Positions 48,680 to 57,821 of a stretch of 64,000 bases of DNA are shown one piece after another. The DNA lies in assembly GCA_004331795.1 (NCBI GenBank), contig SJSR01000001.1:62001-126000 (forward strand). The letters run 5' to 3'. The stretch comes from Erythrobacteraceae bacterium CFH 75059. Lineage in GTDB: Bacteria > Pseudomonadota > Alphaproteobacteria > Sphingomonadales > Sphingomonadaceae. Numbering within the stretch: the stretch's first letter is position 1; each line of letters begins with the position of its first letter. The translations under genes were made by a program, and so were the position numbers. Under the pieces are notes generated by a model. That model saw only the letters and a program-made list of their open reading frames with translations, was not told where the DNA came from and searched no databases.

Positions 48680-49321
48680 ATGATCCGCCTGCCTGCCGCC
48701 CCGTGCCTGCTCGCCGCTCTCCCCGTTGCGTTTGTCGCGCAGGCGCAGTCGCCATCTGCCGAGCAGTGGGAGATCGGTCCTGTCGAGCGCGGACGCAGCC
48801 TGTCGCCCGGCATGCCGCCCACGCTGGAGGCCACGCGCGACGGACCGGCGTTCCGTTTTCCGCAGCCGAGCGCCGCAGCAGGCCATGTGCACTACGTCAC
48901 CGTTCCCGTCAGCTCGCTGGAACGCGCGCGCCGGATCACCCTGCGCTACCGGATCGATGCCGCCCCCGGCGTGCGCTTCGTGCCGCAGGAAGCGCCGCAT
49001 GAAGAAGCCAGCCTGTCGCTCTATTTCCAACAACGCGGCGATGGCTGGACCCGCCGCTTTCCCACCCACCGCTGGTACGCGCCGTCCAGCAAGGTCATGC
49101 CCCTGCGTCCGGGCACGCACACGGTGACGGTCGCCATGAACGAGCCGTGGGTCGCGGTCCTCGGCGGCACTTCCCACGATCTGCCCGAGGACTTCGCCGC
49201 GGCACGGCGCGACACGGCGCGCGTGGGCTTTGTCTTCGGATCGGCAGCGAGCGGGCGCGGCCATGGCGTGTTCGCCACCGGACCGGCTCGTTTCACCATT
49301 CTCGACTTCCGGATCGAATAG
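48680..49321 (+). CDS. Secreted hypothetical protein
   Basis: 213 residues with a signal peptide (MIRLPAAPCLLAALPVAFVAQAQ). The mature part is beta-rich (VHYVTVPVSSLERARRITLRY, SLSLYFQQRGDGWTRRF, THTVTVAMNEPWVAVLGG, ARVGFVFGSAASGRGHGVFA), suggesting a jelly-roll or lectin-like sandwich. I recognise no catalytic motif. It stands alone, divergent from the PLP-enzyme leader and convergent with infC, so context gives no hint of role. Confidence 0.65.
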   Translation: MIRLPAAPCLLAALPVAFVAQAQSPSAEQWEIGPVERGRSLSPGMPPTLEATRDGPAFRFPQPSAAAGHVHYVTVPVSSLERARRITLRYRIDAAPGVRFVPQEAPHEEASLSLYFQQRGDGWTRRFPTHRWYAPSSKVMPLRPGTHTVTVAMNEPWVAVLGGTSHDLPEDFAAARRDTARVGFVFGSAASGRGHGVFATGPARFTILDFRIE

Positions 49322-49345
49322 TCCCGGTAGCCGGGCGATTGAAGC

Positions 49346-49888
49346 TTACTTGGGCGAGAGCACCATCAGCATCTGCCGGCCTTCGAGGCGGGGATAGGCT
49401 TCGACCTTGGCGGTTTCGGCCACGTCCTCCTGCACCCGCTTGAGCAGGTCCATCCCGAGCTGCTGATGCGCCATTTCGCGCCCGCGGAAACGCAGCGTGA
49501 TCTTGACCTTGTCGCCATCCTCGATGAAGCGCGCGACGTTGCGCATTTTGACGTCATAGTCATGATCATCGATGTTCGGGCGCATCTTGATCTCTTTGAT
49601 GTCCTGCGTCTTCTGGGTCTTGCGCGCCGCGTTGGCCTTTTTCTGGGCCTCGTAGCGGAACTTGCCGACGTCGAGGAACTTGCACACCGGCGGATCGGCG
49701 TTGGGCGACACCTCGACGAGGTTCAGCCCGAGTTCGGCCGCCTGTTCGATGGCTTGCCGCGTGTACATGACGCCAAGGTTCTCGCCCTCGTCGTCGATGA
49801 CGCGGACCTTGTCAGCCTGAATGAAGTGATCGAAACGCGGGCCGCTCTTGATCGGCGGCTGAAGCATGCGGCGAGGCGGACGGGGTAT
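49346..49888 (-). CDS. infC: Translation initiation factor IF-3 (probable AUA start)
   Basis: IF-3 splits ribosomes and checks the start codon. The N-domain (VRVIDDEGENLGVMYTRQAIEQA), the lysine-rich linker (FRYEAQKKANAARKTQKTQ) and the C-domain (IKEIKMRPNIDDHDYDVK, RFRGREMAH) are intact. The first ATG (49867) has no ribosome site. AGGAGA (49901-49896) lies seven bases before an in-frame ATA at 49888, giving 180 residues beginning (M)PRPPRRMLQPPIKSGPR, like family N-termini. A rare start codon on infC is the known autoregulation device (AUU in E. coli). Confidence 0.85.
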   Translation of the reverse strand: MPRPPRRMLQPPIKSGPRFDHFIQADKVRVIDDEGENLGVMYTRQAIEQAAELGLNLVEVSPNADPPVCKFLDVGKFRYEAQKKANAARKTQKTQDIKEIKMRPNIDDHDYDVKMRNVARFIEDGDKVKITLRFRGREMAHQQLGMDLLKRVQEDVAETAKVEAYPRLEGRQMLMVLSPK

Positions 49889-49960
49889 GGGGCAGTCTCC
49901 TGGTGTTGCAGATCAGGCGGGCTATGTAGGCGCGAAGCGGCGCCCGCGCCAGAGGTTTGC

Positions 49961-50662
49961 TCAGGCGTTCCGCTCCCAGAGGCGAAATTGCACCAGCTTG
50001 TCTCCGGCGCGCAACACGGCGCTGATCTTCTCGGCCGGTTGCAGCGCCTTGATGATGGCTGGATCGTTCGCCGCCATGCCGCCAGTGAGGGTGCCGAACG
50101 CCGGGAGCACCAGCCGCTCCGCCCCGTCGCGCGCGCAGGCCAGAACCGCGCACGGCCGGCTGATCCGCCGGCGGCCGACACGCACCTGCACCCGCGGATG
50201 GAAGTGACCGGACATCTCCGGCCGCACCTCTCCCGCTCGGGCGATGTGGCGCAGGACCGCGCGGCCGAGCTGCAGCTCCTCCACCCGCTCGCCGCCGCAT
50301 TCGGCGGCGCCCGACGTGGCCGGACCATCGTGATTGCCCGTGATCCAGACCCAGTGCACCGCCCGGGTCAGCGCCTGCAGCATCCCGCACACATGCGGGT
50401 CGAGCCGTGCCGCCCCGTCGGGATCGTGGAAGTTGTCGCCAAGGGTGATCACGCGGCGCGCGCCCGTCTCCCGAATGGCGAGAGCCACGCGCTCCAGCGT
50501 CTCGCGGCTGTCATAGGGCGGCAGGAACTGGCCGTGGCGGGCAAAGAAGCTGGCTTTTTCCAGATGCAGGTCGGCGACCAGCAGCGCCTGCTCGCGCGGC
50601 CAGTACACGGCGCGCCCGGCCGCCAGCAGCATCGCCTCGCCTGCGAACGAAAAGGGAACCAT
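49961..50662 (-). CDS. pdeM: Ligase-associated metallophosphoesterase PdeM
   Basis: 233-residue calcineurin-like phosphoesterase. Metal motifs are VADLHLEKA, LGDNFHD, ITGNHD and GHFHPRVQV. The family is annotated as a DNA-damage-response endonuclease linked with an ATP-dependent ligase and a Lhr-type helicase. Here those partners are not adjacent, so the link is only by family. It is divergent from hemF with 45 bases between starts and follows infC on the same strand. Confidence 0.88.
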   Translation of the reverse strand: MVPFSFAGEAMLLAAGRAVYWPREQALLVADLHLEKASFFARHGQFLPPYDSRETLERVALAIRETGARRVITLGDNFHDPDGAARLDPHVCGMLQALTRAVHWVWITGNHDGPATSGAAECGGERVEELQLGRAVLRHIARAGEVRPEMSGHFHPRVQVRVGRRRISRPCAVLACARDGAERLVLPAFGTLTGGMAANDPAIIKALQPAEKISAVLRAGDKLVQFRLWERNA

Positions 50663-50707
50663 GGGCGGCCCTTGCCCCCCTCGGCGCCATTTGGCAAGAG
50701 CGGTTCC

Positions 50708-51565
50708 ATGACGCCATGGCAGCACGAAGTCGAAGCGGCCCGCGGGTGGTTCGAGTCGCTGCGCGACCGGATCTGCGCCGAGTTCGAGACCATCGAACGC
50801 GAAGCCGGCTCGGATGCGTCGTTCGAGTATGTTCGCTGGGAACGCGAGGAGGACGGCAACCCTGATCCCGGCGGCGGCACGCGCGGCCTGATGAAGGGCG
50901 CGGTGTTCGAGAAGGTCGGTGTGAATGTCTCCACCGTCCATGGCCGCTTCGCCCCGGCTTTCGCGGCCACCATCCATGGCGCGGACGAGCACAACCCGCA
51001 GTTCACCGCCACTGGCGTCAGCCTGGTCGCGCACATGGCAAATCCCCACGTGCCCGCCGTGCACATGAACACCCGGTTCCTCGTGACGGGCAAGGCGTGG
51101 TTCGGCGGCGGGGCGGATCTCAACCCTCCGATCCCGTACGCCGACGACACCGAGGCGTTCCACGCCCGGCTGCGCGCGGCCTGCATGGCGCACAACCCCA
51201 CCTATTACGAACGCTTCGCCAAGTGGGCCGACGAGTATTTTTTCATCCCCCACCGCGGGGTCGCCCGCGGTGTCGGCGGCATCTTCTACGACCATCTCGA
51301 ATGCGACGACGAGGCCGCGTTCCAGCGTCATTTCGCGTTCACCCGCGATGTGGGCGAGGCGTTTCTCGACATCTTCCCGCAGCTGGTGCGGCGCCGCATG
51401 GCAAGCGCCTTCACCGCGGACGACAAGCGGCGCCAGCTGGAGTGGCGCGGGCGCTATGCCGAATTCAATCTCGTCTACGATCGGGGCACGTTGTTCGGCC
51501 TCAAGACGGGTGGCAACATCGACGCCATCCTGATGTCCCTGCCGCCGGAGGCTGTCTGGAGCTGA
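50708..51565 (+). CDS. hemF: Oxygen-dependent coproporphyrinogen III oxidase
   Basis: 285 residues. HemF decarboxylates two propionates of coproporphyrinogen III in haem synthesis using oxygen. Family segments are GGGTRGLMKGAVFEKVGVNVS, HMANPHVPAVHMNTRF, WFGGGADLNPPIPY, FFIPHRGVARGVGGIFYDHL and the C-terminal RRGRYAEFNLVYDRGTLFGL-like stretch with LKTGGNIDAILMSLPP. It starts at ATG 50708. Convergent with the glycosyltransferase gene, 10 bases apart. Confidence 0.96.
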   Translation: MTPWQHEVEAARGWFESLRDRICAEFETIEREAGSDASFEYVRWEREEDGNPDPGGGTRGLMKGAVFEKVGVNVSTVHGRFAPAFAATIHGADEHNPQFTATGVSLVAHMANPHVPAVHMNTRFLVTGKAWFGGGADLNPPIPYADDTEAFHARLRAACMAHNPTYYERFAKWADEYFFIPHRGVARGVGGIFYDHLECDDEAAFQRHFAFTRDVGEAFLDIFPQLVRRRMASAFTADDKRRQLEWRGRYAEFNLVYDRGTLFGLKTGGNIDAILMSLPPEAVWS

Positions 51566-51575
51566 GCGCGGCCAC

Positions 51576-52664
51576 CTAGAAGCTGCGCCGGCGCCAGACG
51601 AAGATCGACGACGCCGCGAAGTTCCAGACCGTCCCGACGACGATCCCTGCGAATGCCGCCAGCCACCACTCGTAGTGGAGCGAGAAGGCATAGGAGGCGA
51701 TCCCGACATTGCCGAGCAGCCCGATGCTGCACACCAGGTAGAAGCCGAGCAGCCCGGTGAAGAAGGAGACGCCCCGCCGCCTCGCGTCGCGATAGGTCAG
51801 CATGTTGTTGAGGATGTAGTTCCCGGTCATCGCCGTCACCGTCGCCAGTGTCTGCGCCGCGACAAAGCTCGCACCGGCGGCGAAGAAGGCCAGTGCGAAA
51901 CTCGCATAATGGACGATGACCCCGAGCCCCCCGACCAGTGCGAAGAAGACGAGCCGGGCGGGGATGAAGCGCCCGACCGTCTTGTCGAGCAGCAGCAGGC
52001 CGAACTGAAGCAGCACCGCGGTGTCGAGCTTGCTTTCGCCATGCTGCCTTGTGCGGAACACATAGGGCAGCTCGGCGACCTTCAGCGCCCTTGGAGAGCT
52101 GGCGAACAGATCCAGCAGGATCTTGTAGCCTTCGCCCGAAAGATTGCGCACGGCCGCATCGAACGCCTCGCGCCGGATCATGAAGAACCCGCTCATCGGG
52201 TCGCTGACCGGCGCCCGCAGCACCTTTGTGGCAATCGCGGTGGCAAGGCGGCTCATCCGCGCCCGCTGCGCGCTCCAAGCCCCGACACCCCCCTCGCCCG
52301 CGTAGCGGGTGGCGACCACCACATCCGCGTCCGTCGTGCGCAGCGTGGCCAGCATCCGCGGCAGCAGGGTCTCGTCATGCTGCAGATCCCCGTCGATTAC
52401 GGCAAAGACGGGCGCCGGACTGCTGAGCATCCCCTCGATCACCGCCGTCGACAGGCCCCGCCGGCCGATCCGGCGGATCACCCGCACCGGATGACCGGCC
52501 TCGTGCAGGGCCAGGGCCTGCGCCGCCGTGCCGTCGGGCGAGTCATCGTCGACAACGATCATCTCCCACGCCTCACCGGCCAGCGCGTCGCTGAGCCGCG
52601 CATGCAGCAAGGGCAGGTTGTCGGCCTCGTTGTAGGTCGGAACGATAACGGAAAGTTCAGGCAT
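51576..52664 (-). CDS. GT2 polyprenyl-phosphate glycosyltransferase fused to GtrA domain
   Basis: 362 residues. A dolichyl-phosphate-mannose-synthase-like GT2 domain (about 1-225) has LSVIVPTYNEADNLP, VVDDDSPDGT, VIDGDLQHDETLLPRM and DPMSGFFMIRREAFD. A GtrA-type domain with four membrane helices follows (about 235-360). It would load a sugar onto undecaprenyl phosphate and flip it for a membrane transferase. The gene directly upstream encodes such a candidate acceptor-side enzyme and overlaps it by eight bases. Confidence 0.88.
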   Translation of the reverse strand: MPELSVIVPTYNEADNLPLLHARLSDALAGEAWEMIVVDDDSPDGTAAQALALHEAGHPVRVIRRIGRRGLSTAVIEGMLSSPAPVFAVIDGDLQHDETLLPRMLATLRTTDADVVVATRYAGEGGVGAWSAQRARMSRLATAIATKVLRAPVSDPMSGFFMIRREAFDAAVRNLSGEGYKILLDLFASSPRALKVAELPYVFRTRQHGESKLDTAVLLQFGLLLLDKTVGRFIPARLVFFALVGGLGVIVHYASFALAFFAAGASFVAAQTLATVTAMTGNYILNNMLTYRDARRRGVSFFTGLLGFYLVCSIGLLGNVGIASYAFSLHYEWWLAAFAGIVVGTVWNFAASSIFVWRRRSF

Positions 52665-53961
52665 ATGTGCTTGCAATCCTCGATGAAGACGAGATTGCAT
52701 CCCGTCGCAATGATGAGACGAGTGCACACGCCACGATCGCGATCATCGCAGCGTCGGCAGGCTGCCGAAATCTCCAGCTGCCCCAACTGATCAGTGCCAC
52801 CCCGATGACGAACAAGGGCATGAGCGCAAAGCGCGCTTGCTCGCGCGCCATGCGCGGGTGCCGCCAGACAGCTATTAAGAATGTCACCACAAGGGCGATG
52901 ATCGGCAGCGAGGCGAACAGGATCTGACGCAGTTCACTGTTTCGCCATGGATAGCCGGTCCACTGATAGGCAAGCTTGCGCAGTGTGAGGTAAGCTGCCG
53001 CTGCTGGCGCCGACGCAATCCACTCGAACGTGCGCCTTTGCAGGAGACGATCTTGCTCTGTGTATGGAAGATCTTGTTCTTCCGCGCTCAGATACCCGTT
53101 GCCGCTGACCGGCAGCCACTTTCCTGGCCCCGTCCATGTCGATCGTCGCTCAAGCTTTGCAACCCCCTCTGAAGTGGACAACAGAACCGGGTTGAGACCT
53201 CCCGCCATAGTTTCGCCACCGTTGGCGGTCAGGAGCACCGGTGTCCCGAGCTTGTGCGACACGTGAATCGACCATGGCAACACGGCCAAAGCGAATCCGG
53301 CCATGACCAGAAGCCAGTTGCGTGCTGCCGAGCGAAGCTGCCCGCACTCCAGCCACACCATGAGCAAGACAATCGGCATCAGCAACTGATACATCGTTCG
53401 CACGTGAGCAAGCGCACCCAACAGAAGGCCCGCCGCCAACCAGCGTGCCGCATGACTAGACCCGCCAGTTCGCGGCATGACTGCCAAAGCTGACAGCAAC
53501 AACGGGAGAGCAAGAGTTTCGCTGTACAACGACGCCGCGATGAAGATCTGGGGAGGCCAAAGGGTTAATGCGGTGCCCGCGAGAAGAGCCGCGCTTCGGC
53601 TCGCTCCGTTCCGACGAAGCGCAACGGAGAGCAGCGGTGGAGCGGTGGCGGCAATCACGCTGACGGCTATCTGCACGAAAAGGAAATCGTCGCTGACCAT
53701 GCGCAGGGCTGCAAGAAGCGCGGGAAATCCCAAGGTTCTGCGACCGGGATCATCGAACCGACCTTCAATTAAGCCGGCACTGAGCTGCCAATATTCCCAT
53801 TCGTCGTAATCAAGCGCCTGAACATCCGAGCGATAGAAGAAGGCCAATCCTGCGAATACATAGATACAGGCAGCAACCGCAAACAGCGGTAGAAGAAAGG
53901 CGAGGAATGATCTGCTGTTCAGTGAGCCGTCCATGCGCTCGACTGCGCTTCGAAAAGCCAT
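52657..53961 (-). CDS. GT39/ArnT-like integral membrane glycosyltransferase
   Basis: 434 residues with roughly ten hydrophobic helices. The first large periplasmic loop begins DVQALDYDEWEYWQLSAGLIEG, with the acidic residues expected of lipid-linked-sugar transferases (PMT/ArnT fold). Later parts are hydrophobic helices with a soluble insert (LLTANGGETMAGGLNPVLL). It probably uses the product of the GT2-GtrA enzyme. The start is uncertain (53961 chosen; 53997 and 53934 are possible). The codon use looks less GC-rich than in flanking genes. Confidence 0.75.
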   Translation of the reverse strand: MAFRSAVERMDGSLNSRSFLAFLLPLFAVAACIYVFAGLAFFYRSDVQALDYDEWEYWQLSAGLIEGRFDDPGRRTLGFPALLAALRMVSDDFLFVQIAVSVIAATAPPLLSVALRRNGASRSAALLAGTALTLWPPQIFIAASLYSETLALPLLLSALAVMPRTGGSSHAARWLAAGLLLGALAHVRTMYQLLMPIVLLMVWLECGQLRSAARNWLLVMAGFALAVLPWSIHVSHKLGTPVLLTANGGETMAGGLNPVLLSTSEGVAKLERRSTWTGPGKWLPVSGNGYLSAEEQDLPYTEQDRLLQRRTFEWIASAPAAAAYLTLRKLAYQWTGYPWRNSELRQILFASLPIIALVVTFLIAVWRHPRMAREQARFALMPLFVIGVALISWGSWRFRQPADAAMIAIVACALVSSLRRDAISSSSRIASTYA

Positions 53962-54094
53962 TCCTGCGCCCCCGCCTTGTATGCCTCGGTGCAACATCAA
54001 GCAACTGACCAATGTGGCATTCTCTTGCTTGCGCTGCCGCTCCTGACACAATCCCGTTGCAATGCAGCATGCCAGCCCACATCATCGTGTTCTG

Positions 54095-56182
54095 ATGCTC
54101 AGGCAATACGAATTGGTCGAACGGGTCAAGGAGTACGATCCGGAAGCCGACGAGGCGCTGCTCAACCGCGCCTATGTCTACACGGTGCAGAAGCACGGCA
54201 CGCAGAAGCGCGCCTCGGGCGACCCGTACTTCTCGCACCCGGTCGAGGTGGCCGGGCTGATGACCGATCTGAAGCTCGACCAGGAAACGATCGCGACCGC
54301 GCTGCTCCACGACACGGTCGAGGACACGCTCACCACCATCGAGGACATCGAACGCAATTTCGGCCCCGACGTCGCCCGGCTCGTGGACGGGGTGACCAAG
54401 CTCAGCAAGATCGAGCAGATGCCCGAGAACGAGCGGGCGGCGGAGAACCTGCGCAAGTTCCTGCTCGCCATGAGCGAGGACATCCGGGTGCTGCTGGTGA
54501 AGCTCGGCGACCGGCTGCACAACATGCGCACCCTCAACTTCATCAAGAACCCCGAAAAACGGCAGCGCATCGCACGCGAGACGATGGAGATCTACGCGCC
54601 GCTGGCCGAGCGGGTCGGCATGTACGAATACATGCGCGAGATGCAGCTCCTTGCCTTCGAGCAGCTCGAGCCCGACGGCTACCAGACGATCACGCAGCGG
54701 CTGGAGCAGATCAGGCGGCAGGACAAGGGGCAGGTGGATGCCATCGCGCTCGACATCAAGCACGTTCTCGCGCAGGCCGGAGTGCGGGTGGAGGTCACCG
54801 GCCGCGAAAAGCACCCCTACTCGATCTGGCGCAAGATGGCCGAACGCCACGTCACCTTCGAACAGATCACGGACATCATGGCCTTCCGGGTCATCTGCGA
54901 GGATGAACTCGACTGCTACCGGGCGCTGGGCGTGCTGCACACCACCTGGCAGTTCCTGCCCGGCCGGTTCAAGGACTACATCTCCACGCCCAAGAGCAAC
55001 GGCTACCGCAGCCTGCACACCGCCCTGCTGTACGAAAACTCGATGCGGGTCGAGGTGCAGATCCGCACCCGCGAGATGCATCGGCTCAACGAGTTTGGGC
55101 TGGCCGCGCACTGGGCCTACAAGCAGGGCGCGCGCCCCGACGGTCAGGTCGGCTGGCTGCGCGACCTGATCGAGATCGTCGACGCCAGCAACGACCCCGA
55201 GGAACTCCTCGAGCACACCCGCATGGCGATCTACCAGGATCGCATCTTCGCGTTCACCCCCAAGGGCGCGCTGTTCCAGCTTCCCCGCGGCGCCACGCCG
55301 GTGGATTTCGCCTTTGCGGTCCACACCAATCTCGGCCTGCAGACGGTGGGCGCCAAGATCAACGGCCGGCATGTGCCGCTGCGCTCGCAGCTTGCCAATG
55401 GCGACGTGGTCGAGATCATCAAGAACCCCGAGGCCGAGCCGCAGCTGTCATGGCTGGGCTTTGTCGTCACCGGGAAGGCCCGGGCGGCGATCCGGCGCGC
55501 GGTGCGGGCGCGAGAACGTGCCGAGGTCGCGGCTCTCGGGCAAAAGCTGTTCGACGAGATCGCCAGCCGCGTTCCGGCGCGCATCGGCAAGAAGGCGACC
55601 CGCGCGGCCGTCGCCCGCCTCGGAATGGAGGAGGAGGAGGAGCTGATGTACGCCATCGGCGCCGCCAAGCTCAGCGACAAGGAAGTCATGGAGGCGCTGG
55701 TGCCGGGGTGCACCGCCGAACTCGGGCCGGAAGAGGACTGGAAGCAGAAAGGCGCAATCTCCATCCGCGGCCTGTCTCCCGGCGCGGGGTTCCAGTTGGC
55801 GGAATGCTGCCATCCGGTGCCCGGTGACCGGATCGTCGGCCTGCGCCGCCCCGATCAGCCGGTCGAGGTGCACAACATCGACTGCCTCGCCGTGGCCAAG
55901 GCGCTCGACGCCGACTGGCGCGATCTCTCGTGGGGTCCGCGGTCCCAGGGTGCCGTCGGCCGGATGCGGGTGACCCTCTACGACCGGCCGGGCACGCTGG
56001 CGGAAGCGGCCGGGATCATCGCGCGCAACCTCGCCAATGTGCGCGGACTGCACCAGACGCACCGGGATCCGCCGTTCACCACCTACGAGGTGGACGTCGA
56101 GGTGCAGGATGCCAAGCACCTTCACCGCATTCTCAGCGCCCTTCGCGCCAGCGATGCGATCAGCGGCGCGGAACGGGTCTGA
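54095..56182 (+). CDS. Bifunctional (p)ppGpp synthetase/hydrolase (Rsh)
   Basis: 695-residue RelA/SpoT homologue, normally the only long one in alphaproteobacteria. The HD hydrolase has HDTVEDTLTT and KLGDRLHNMRTL. The synthetase domain has REKHPYSIWRKMAERHVTFEQITDIMAFRVI, FKDYISTPKSNGYRSLHTAL and EVQIRTREMHRLNEFGLAAHWAYK. TGS (FAFTPKGALFQLPRGATP), the zinc-finger/CC segment (ECCHPVPGD) and a C-terminal ACT domain (VTLYDRPGTLAEAAGIIARN) follow. It sets alarmone levels under starvation. The start at MLRQYELVERVKEYDP follows the family. Confidence 0.96.
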   Translation: MLRQYELVERVKEYDPEADEALLNRAYVYTVQKHGTQKRASGDPYFSHPVEVAGLMTDLKLDQETIATALLHDTVEDTLTTIEDIERNFGPDVARLVDGVTKLSKIEQMPENERAAENLRKFLLAMSEDIRVLLVKLGDRLHNMRTLNFIKNPEKRQRIARETMEIYAPLAERVGMYEYMREMQLLAFEQLEPDGYQTITQRLEQIRRQDKGQVDAIALDIKHVLAQAGVRVEVTGREKHPYSIWRKMAERHVTFEQITDIMAFRVICEDELDCYRALGVLHTTWQFLPGRFKDYISTPKSNGYRSLHTALLYENSMRVEVQIRTREMHRLNEFGLAAHWAYKQGARPDGQVGWLRDLIEIVDASNDPEELLEHTRMAIYQDRIFAFTPKGALFQLPRGATPVDFAFAVHTNLGLQTVGAKINGRHVPLRSQLANGDVVEIIKNPEAEPQLSWLGFVVTGKARAAIRRAVRARERAEVAALGQKLFDEIASRVPARIGKKATRAAVARLGMEEEEELMYAIGAAKLSDKEVMEALVPGCTAELGPEEDWKQKGAISIRGLSPGAGFQLAECCHPVPGDRIVGLRRPDQPVEVHNIDCLAVAKALDADWRDLSWGPRSQGAVGRMRVTLYDRPGTLAEAAGIIARNLANVRGLHQTHRDPPFTTYEVDVEVQDAKHLHRILSALRASDAISGAERV

Positions 56183-56212
56183 ACACGCGCGCGCCTGTGT
56201 GGCCCGAGCGGC

Positions 56213-56575
56213 TCAGAACTCGAGCTGGTCGTCGCCGTCGCGGATGCGCCACCGCACCAGACGGCACACATCGACATCCCGCCTGATCACCTCACGTCCG
56301 GTCCGCATCGTGACCTTGAGGTCGTAGCGGCAATAATCCGTCCCATCGTAGAAATTGATCACCCGCGTGTCGCCGGGAGCGATGGTTTCGGAACCAAGAA
56401 TGTCCTCTTCGTAGGTGTCTCGCGAGATGTTCGAGCCTCGCAGCTCCCAGATCGCGATTGACGCCTCGTTGATGACGAGAACGCGCCGATCGTTGCCGTC
56501 CGGATCGGACGCGGACGCGCCGCTTGCCGACAGGCCCAACGCCGCCGCACATGCCAATGCCCACAGATGCTTCAT
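56213..56575 (-). CDS. Small periplasmic hypothetical protein
   Basis: 120 residues with a signal peptide (MKHLWALACAAALGLSASGASA). The mature part reads VLVINEASIAIWELRGSN, EEDILGSETIAPGDTRVINF and YCRYDLKVTMRTGREVIRRDVDVCRLV, with two cysteines that could form a disulfide. This INExSxxxIxEL...YCRYD pattern recurs in proteobacterial secreted proteins of unknown role. It converges with rsh, 30 bases from its stop. Confidence 0.7.
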   Translation of the reverse strand: MKHLWALACAAALGLSASGASASDPDGNDRRVLVINEASIAIWELRGSNISRDTYEEDILGSETIAPGDTRVINFYDGTDYCRYDLKVTMRTGREVIRRDVDVCRLVRWRIRDGDDQLEF

Positions 56576-56729
56576 CCCGAGTCTCCCGCACTATCCTCTT
56601 GAACGCGTTGCAGCTGCTGTTCCTTCAGCGCGACGACCCGGCTGCGCGGTTCATCGTAGGGGCACGCGGCGGCACTGCAACAGCAATTCACCCGGACGGC
56701 GGCCGTCTGGGTGAGGAGGCACCCGAACG

Positions 56730-57722
56730 TCAGGGCGCGGGAAGGCGCCGCACCGGCACCGGAATGTTGCAGACGTCCGCACCGCCCGCCGGCTGGATGA
56801 AGAACGGGTCGCGCCGGTTCGCCCGCGCGTCAGCGTAGGCGGCGAAGGTCGCGCTCTCGGTCGAGAGGTACTGGAAGCGCGGACGTGTCTGCTGGCCTGC
56901 CGCTTCGCTGCTTGAGGCCGGGTCGGCTTCGGGCAGGTCCCTGGCCAAGCGGATCGAGACGATCGGCACCCGCTCCTGCGGGGTCTTGTAGAACCCCAGC
57001 GCCTCCGTCCCGCGTGGCAGGCTGGAGAGGTGCTCGATCCCCTCCACCACCCGCCCGACCAGCGCGATGTTGCGGTCAAGATGCCGCGGCGCATGGCCGA
57101 TCACCGCGTACAGTTCCGCGCCTGATCCGGTGTCCGGCGGCATCCCCCGCCCCACGCCGACCATGCCGTAGCAGTGGACGGGCCACTCGCGAGCGCCGTC
57201 TGTCGAGACTGGCCAGCCGCGCCTAAAGCTCGCACCGGGAGCGTATGGATCACACAGCCATACCGACCTGACTTTCGAGCGATCTCCGCACGGGTTCATC
57301 AGAACGGCAATGGCATTTAGTTGATGGGCGTAGTCGGCCCTGTCCATGACCCGCAGCCCCGCCGGCAGCTTCTTCGCCTTCGCCGCGTCTTCTCCGTCCG
57401 GGTCGCCCCATTGCGCGACGTAATTGTCCTGCACCCGGTTTACGCTCAGCCCGTCATACCATCCCGCTCGCGCCAGCGTGCGGATGTTCTCCACCCACCC
57501 CTGGCTGAAAGGCGGCGGCATCAGCTGGATGACCACCTGCCGCGGCTTGCCCCCCGCATCGGGTGCCAGCGTCATCACCAGCAGGTCGGACGGGGCGATG
57601 GCGACCCAGTCGGACGCCGGCGCAGCGGCGACGATCTCGTTCGGGGATCGCCGGTCCTGTTCCCGTGCCGCCCCGGATGTGGCGACGACGGCAGCGACGA
57701 AGAGGAACGCGGGCTTCAGCAT
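56730..57722 (-). CDS. Periplasmic cyclophilin-type peptidyl-prolyl isomerase
   Basis: 330 residues beginning at MLKPAFLFVAAVVATSG, a signal peptide. The isomerase core is a divergent cyclophilin: FSQGWVENIRTLARAGWYDGLSVNRVQDNYVAQWGDPDG, FYKTPQERVPIVSIRLARDL. It contains long insertions and four to five cysteines. The catalytic efficiency is doubtful because the usual FxxQGGD is altered to VAQWGD. An in-frame upstream extension is only the translated antisense of the tRNA-Ser gene. Confidence 0.8.
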   Translation of the reverse strand: MLKPAFLFVAAVVATSGAAREQDRRSPNEIVAAAPASDWVAIAPSDLLVMTLAPDAGGKPRQVVIQLMPPPFSQGWVENIRTLARAGWYDGLSVNRVQDNYVAQWGDPDGEDAAKAKKLPAGLRVMDRADYAHQLNAIAVLMNPCGDRSKVRSVWLCDPYAPGASFRRGWPVSTDGAREWPVHCYGMVGVGRGMPPDTGSGAELYAVIGHAPRHLDRNIALVGRVVEGIEHLSSLPRGTEALGFYKTPQERVPIVSIRLARDLPEADPASSSEAAGQQTRPRFQYLSTESATFAAYADARANRRDPFFIQPAGGADVCNIPVPVRRLPAP

Positions 57723-57727
57723 GGAAG

Positions 57728-57740
57728 CAGTGTGACACTG
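57728..57740. promoter_or_regulatory. Palindrome upstream of the cyclophilin start
   Basis: CAGTGT-G-ACACTG is a perfect 13-base palindrome five bases before the ATG of the cyclophilin gene. It could be an operator; nothing further supports it. Confidence 0.25.
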
Positions 57741-57766
57741 CCTGCGACCTGGGAAAAGCGCGAGCC

Positions 57767-57794
57767 TTGCGCCTGTCCACAAGCCTGCTAAGGC
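57767..57794 (+). promoter_or_regulatory. Possible promoter of tRNA-Ser
   Basis: TTGCGC (57767-57772) and TAAGGC (57789-57794) with a 16-base spacer, ending 27 bases before the mature tRNA. Confidence 0.35.
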
Positions 57795-57821
57795 GCACAG
57801 CCTGTCCGTCCAGGGACATGC

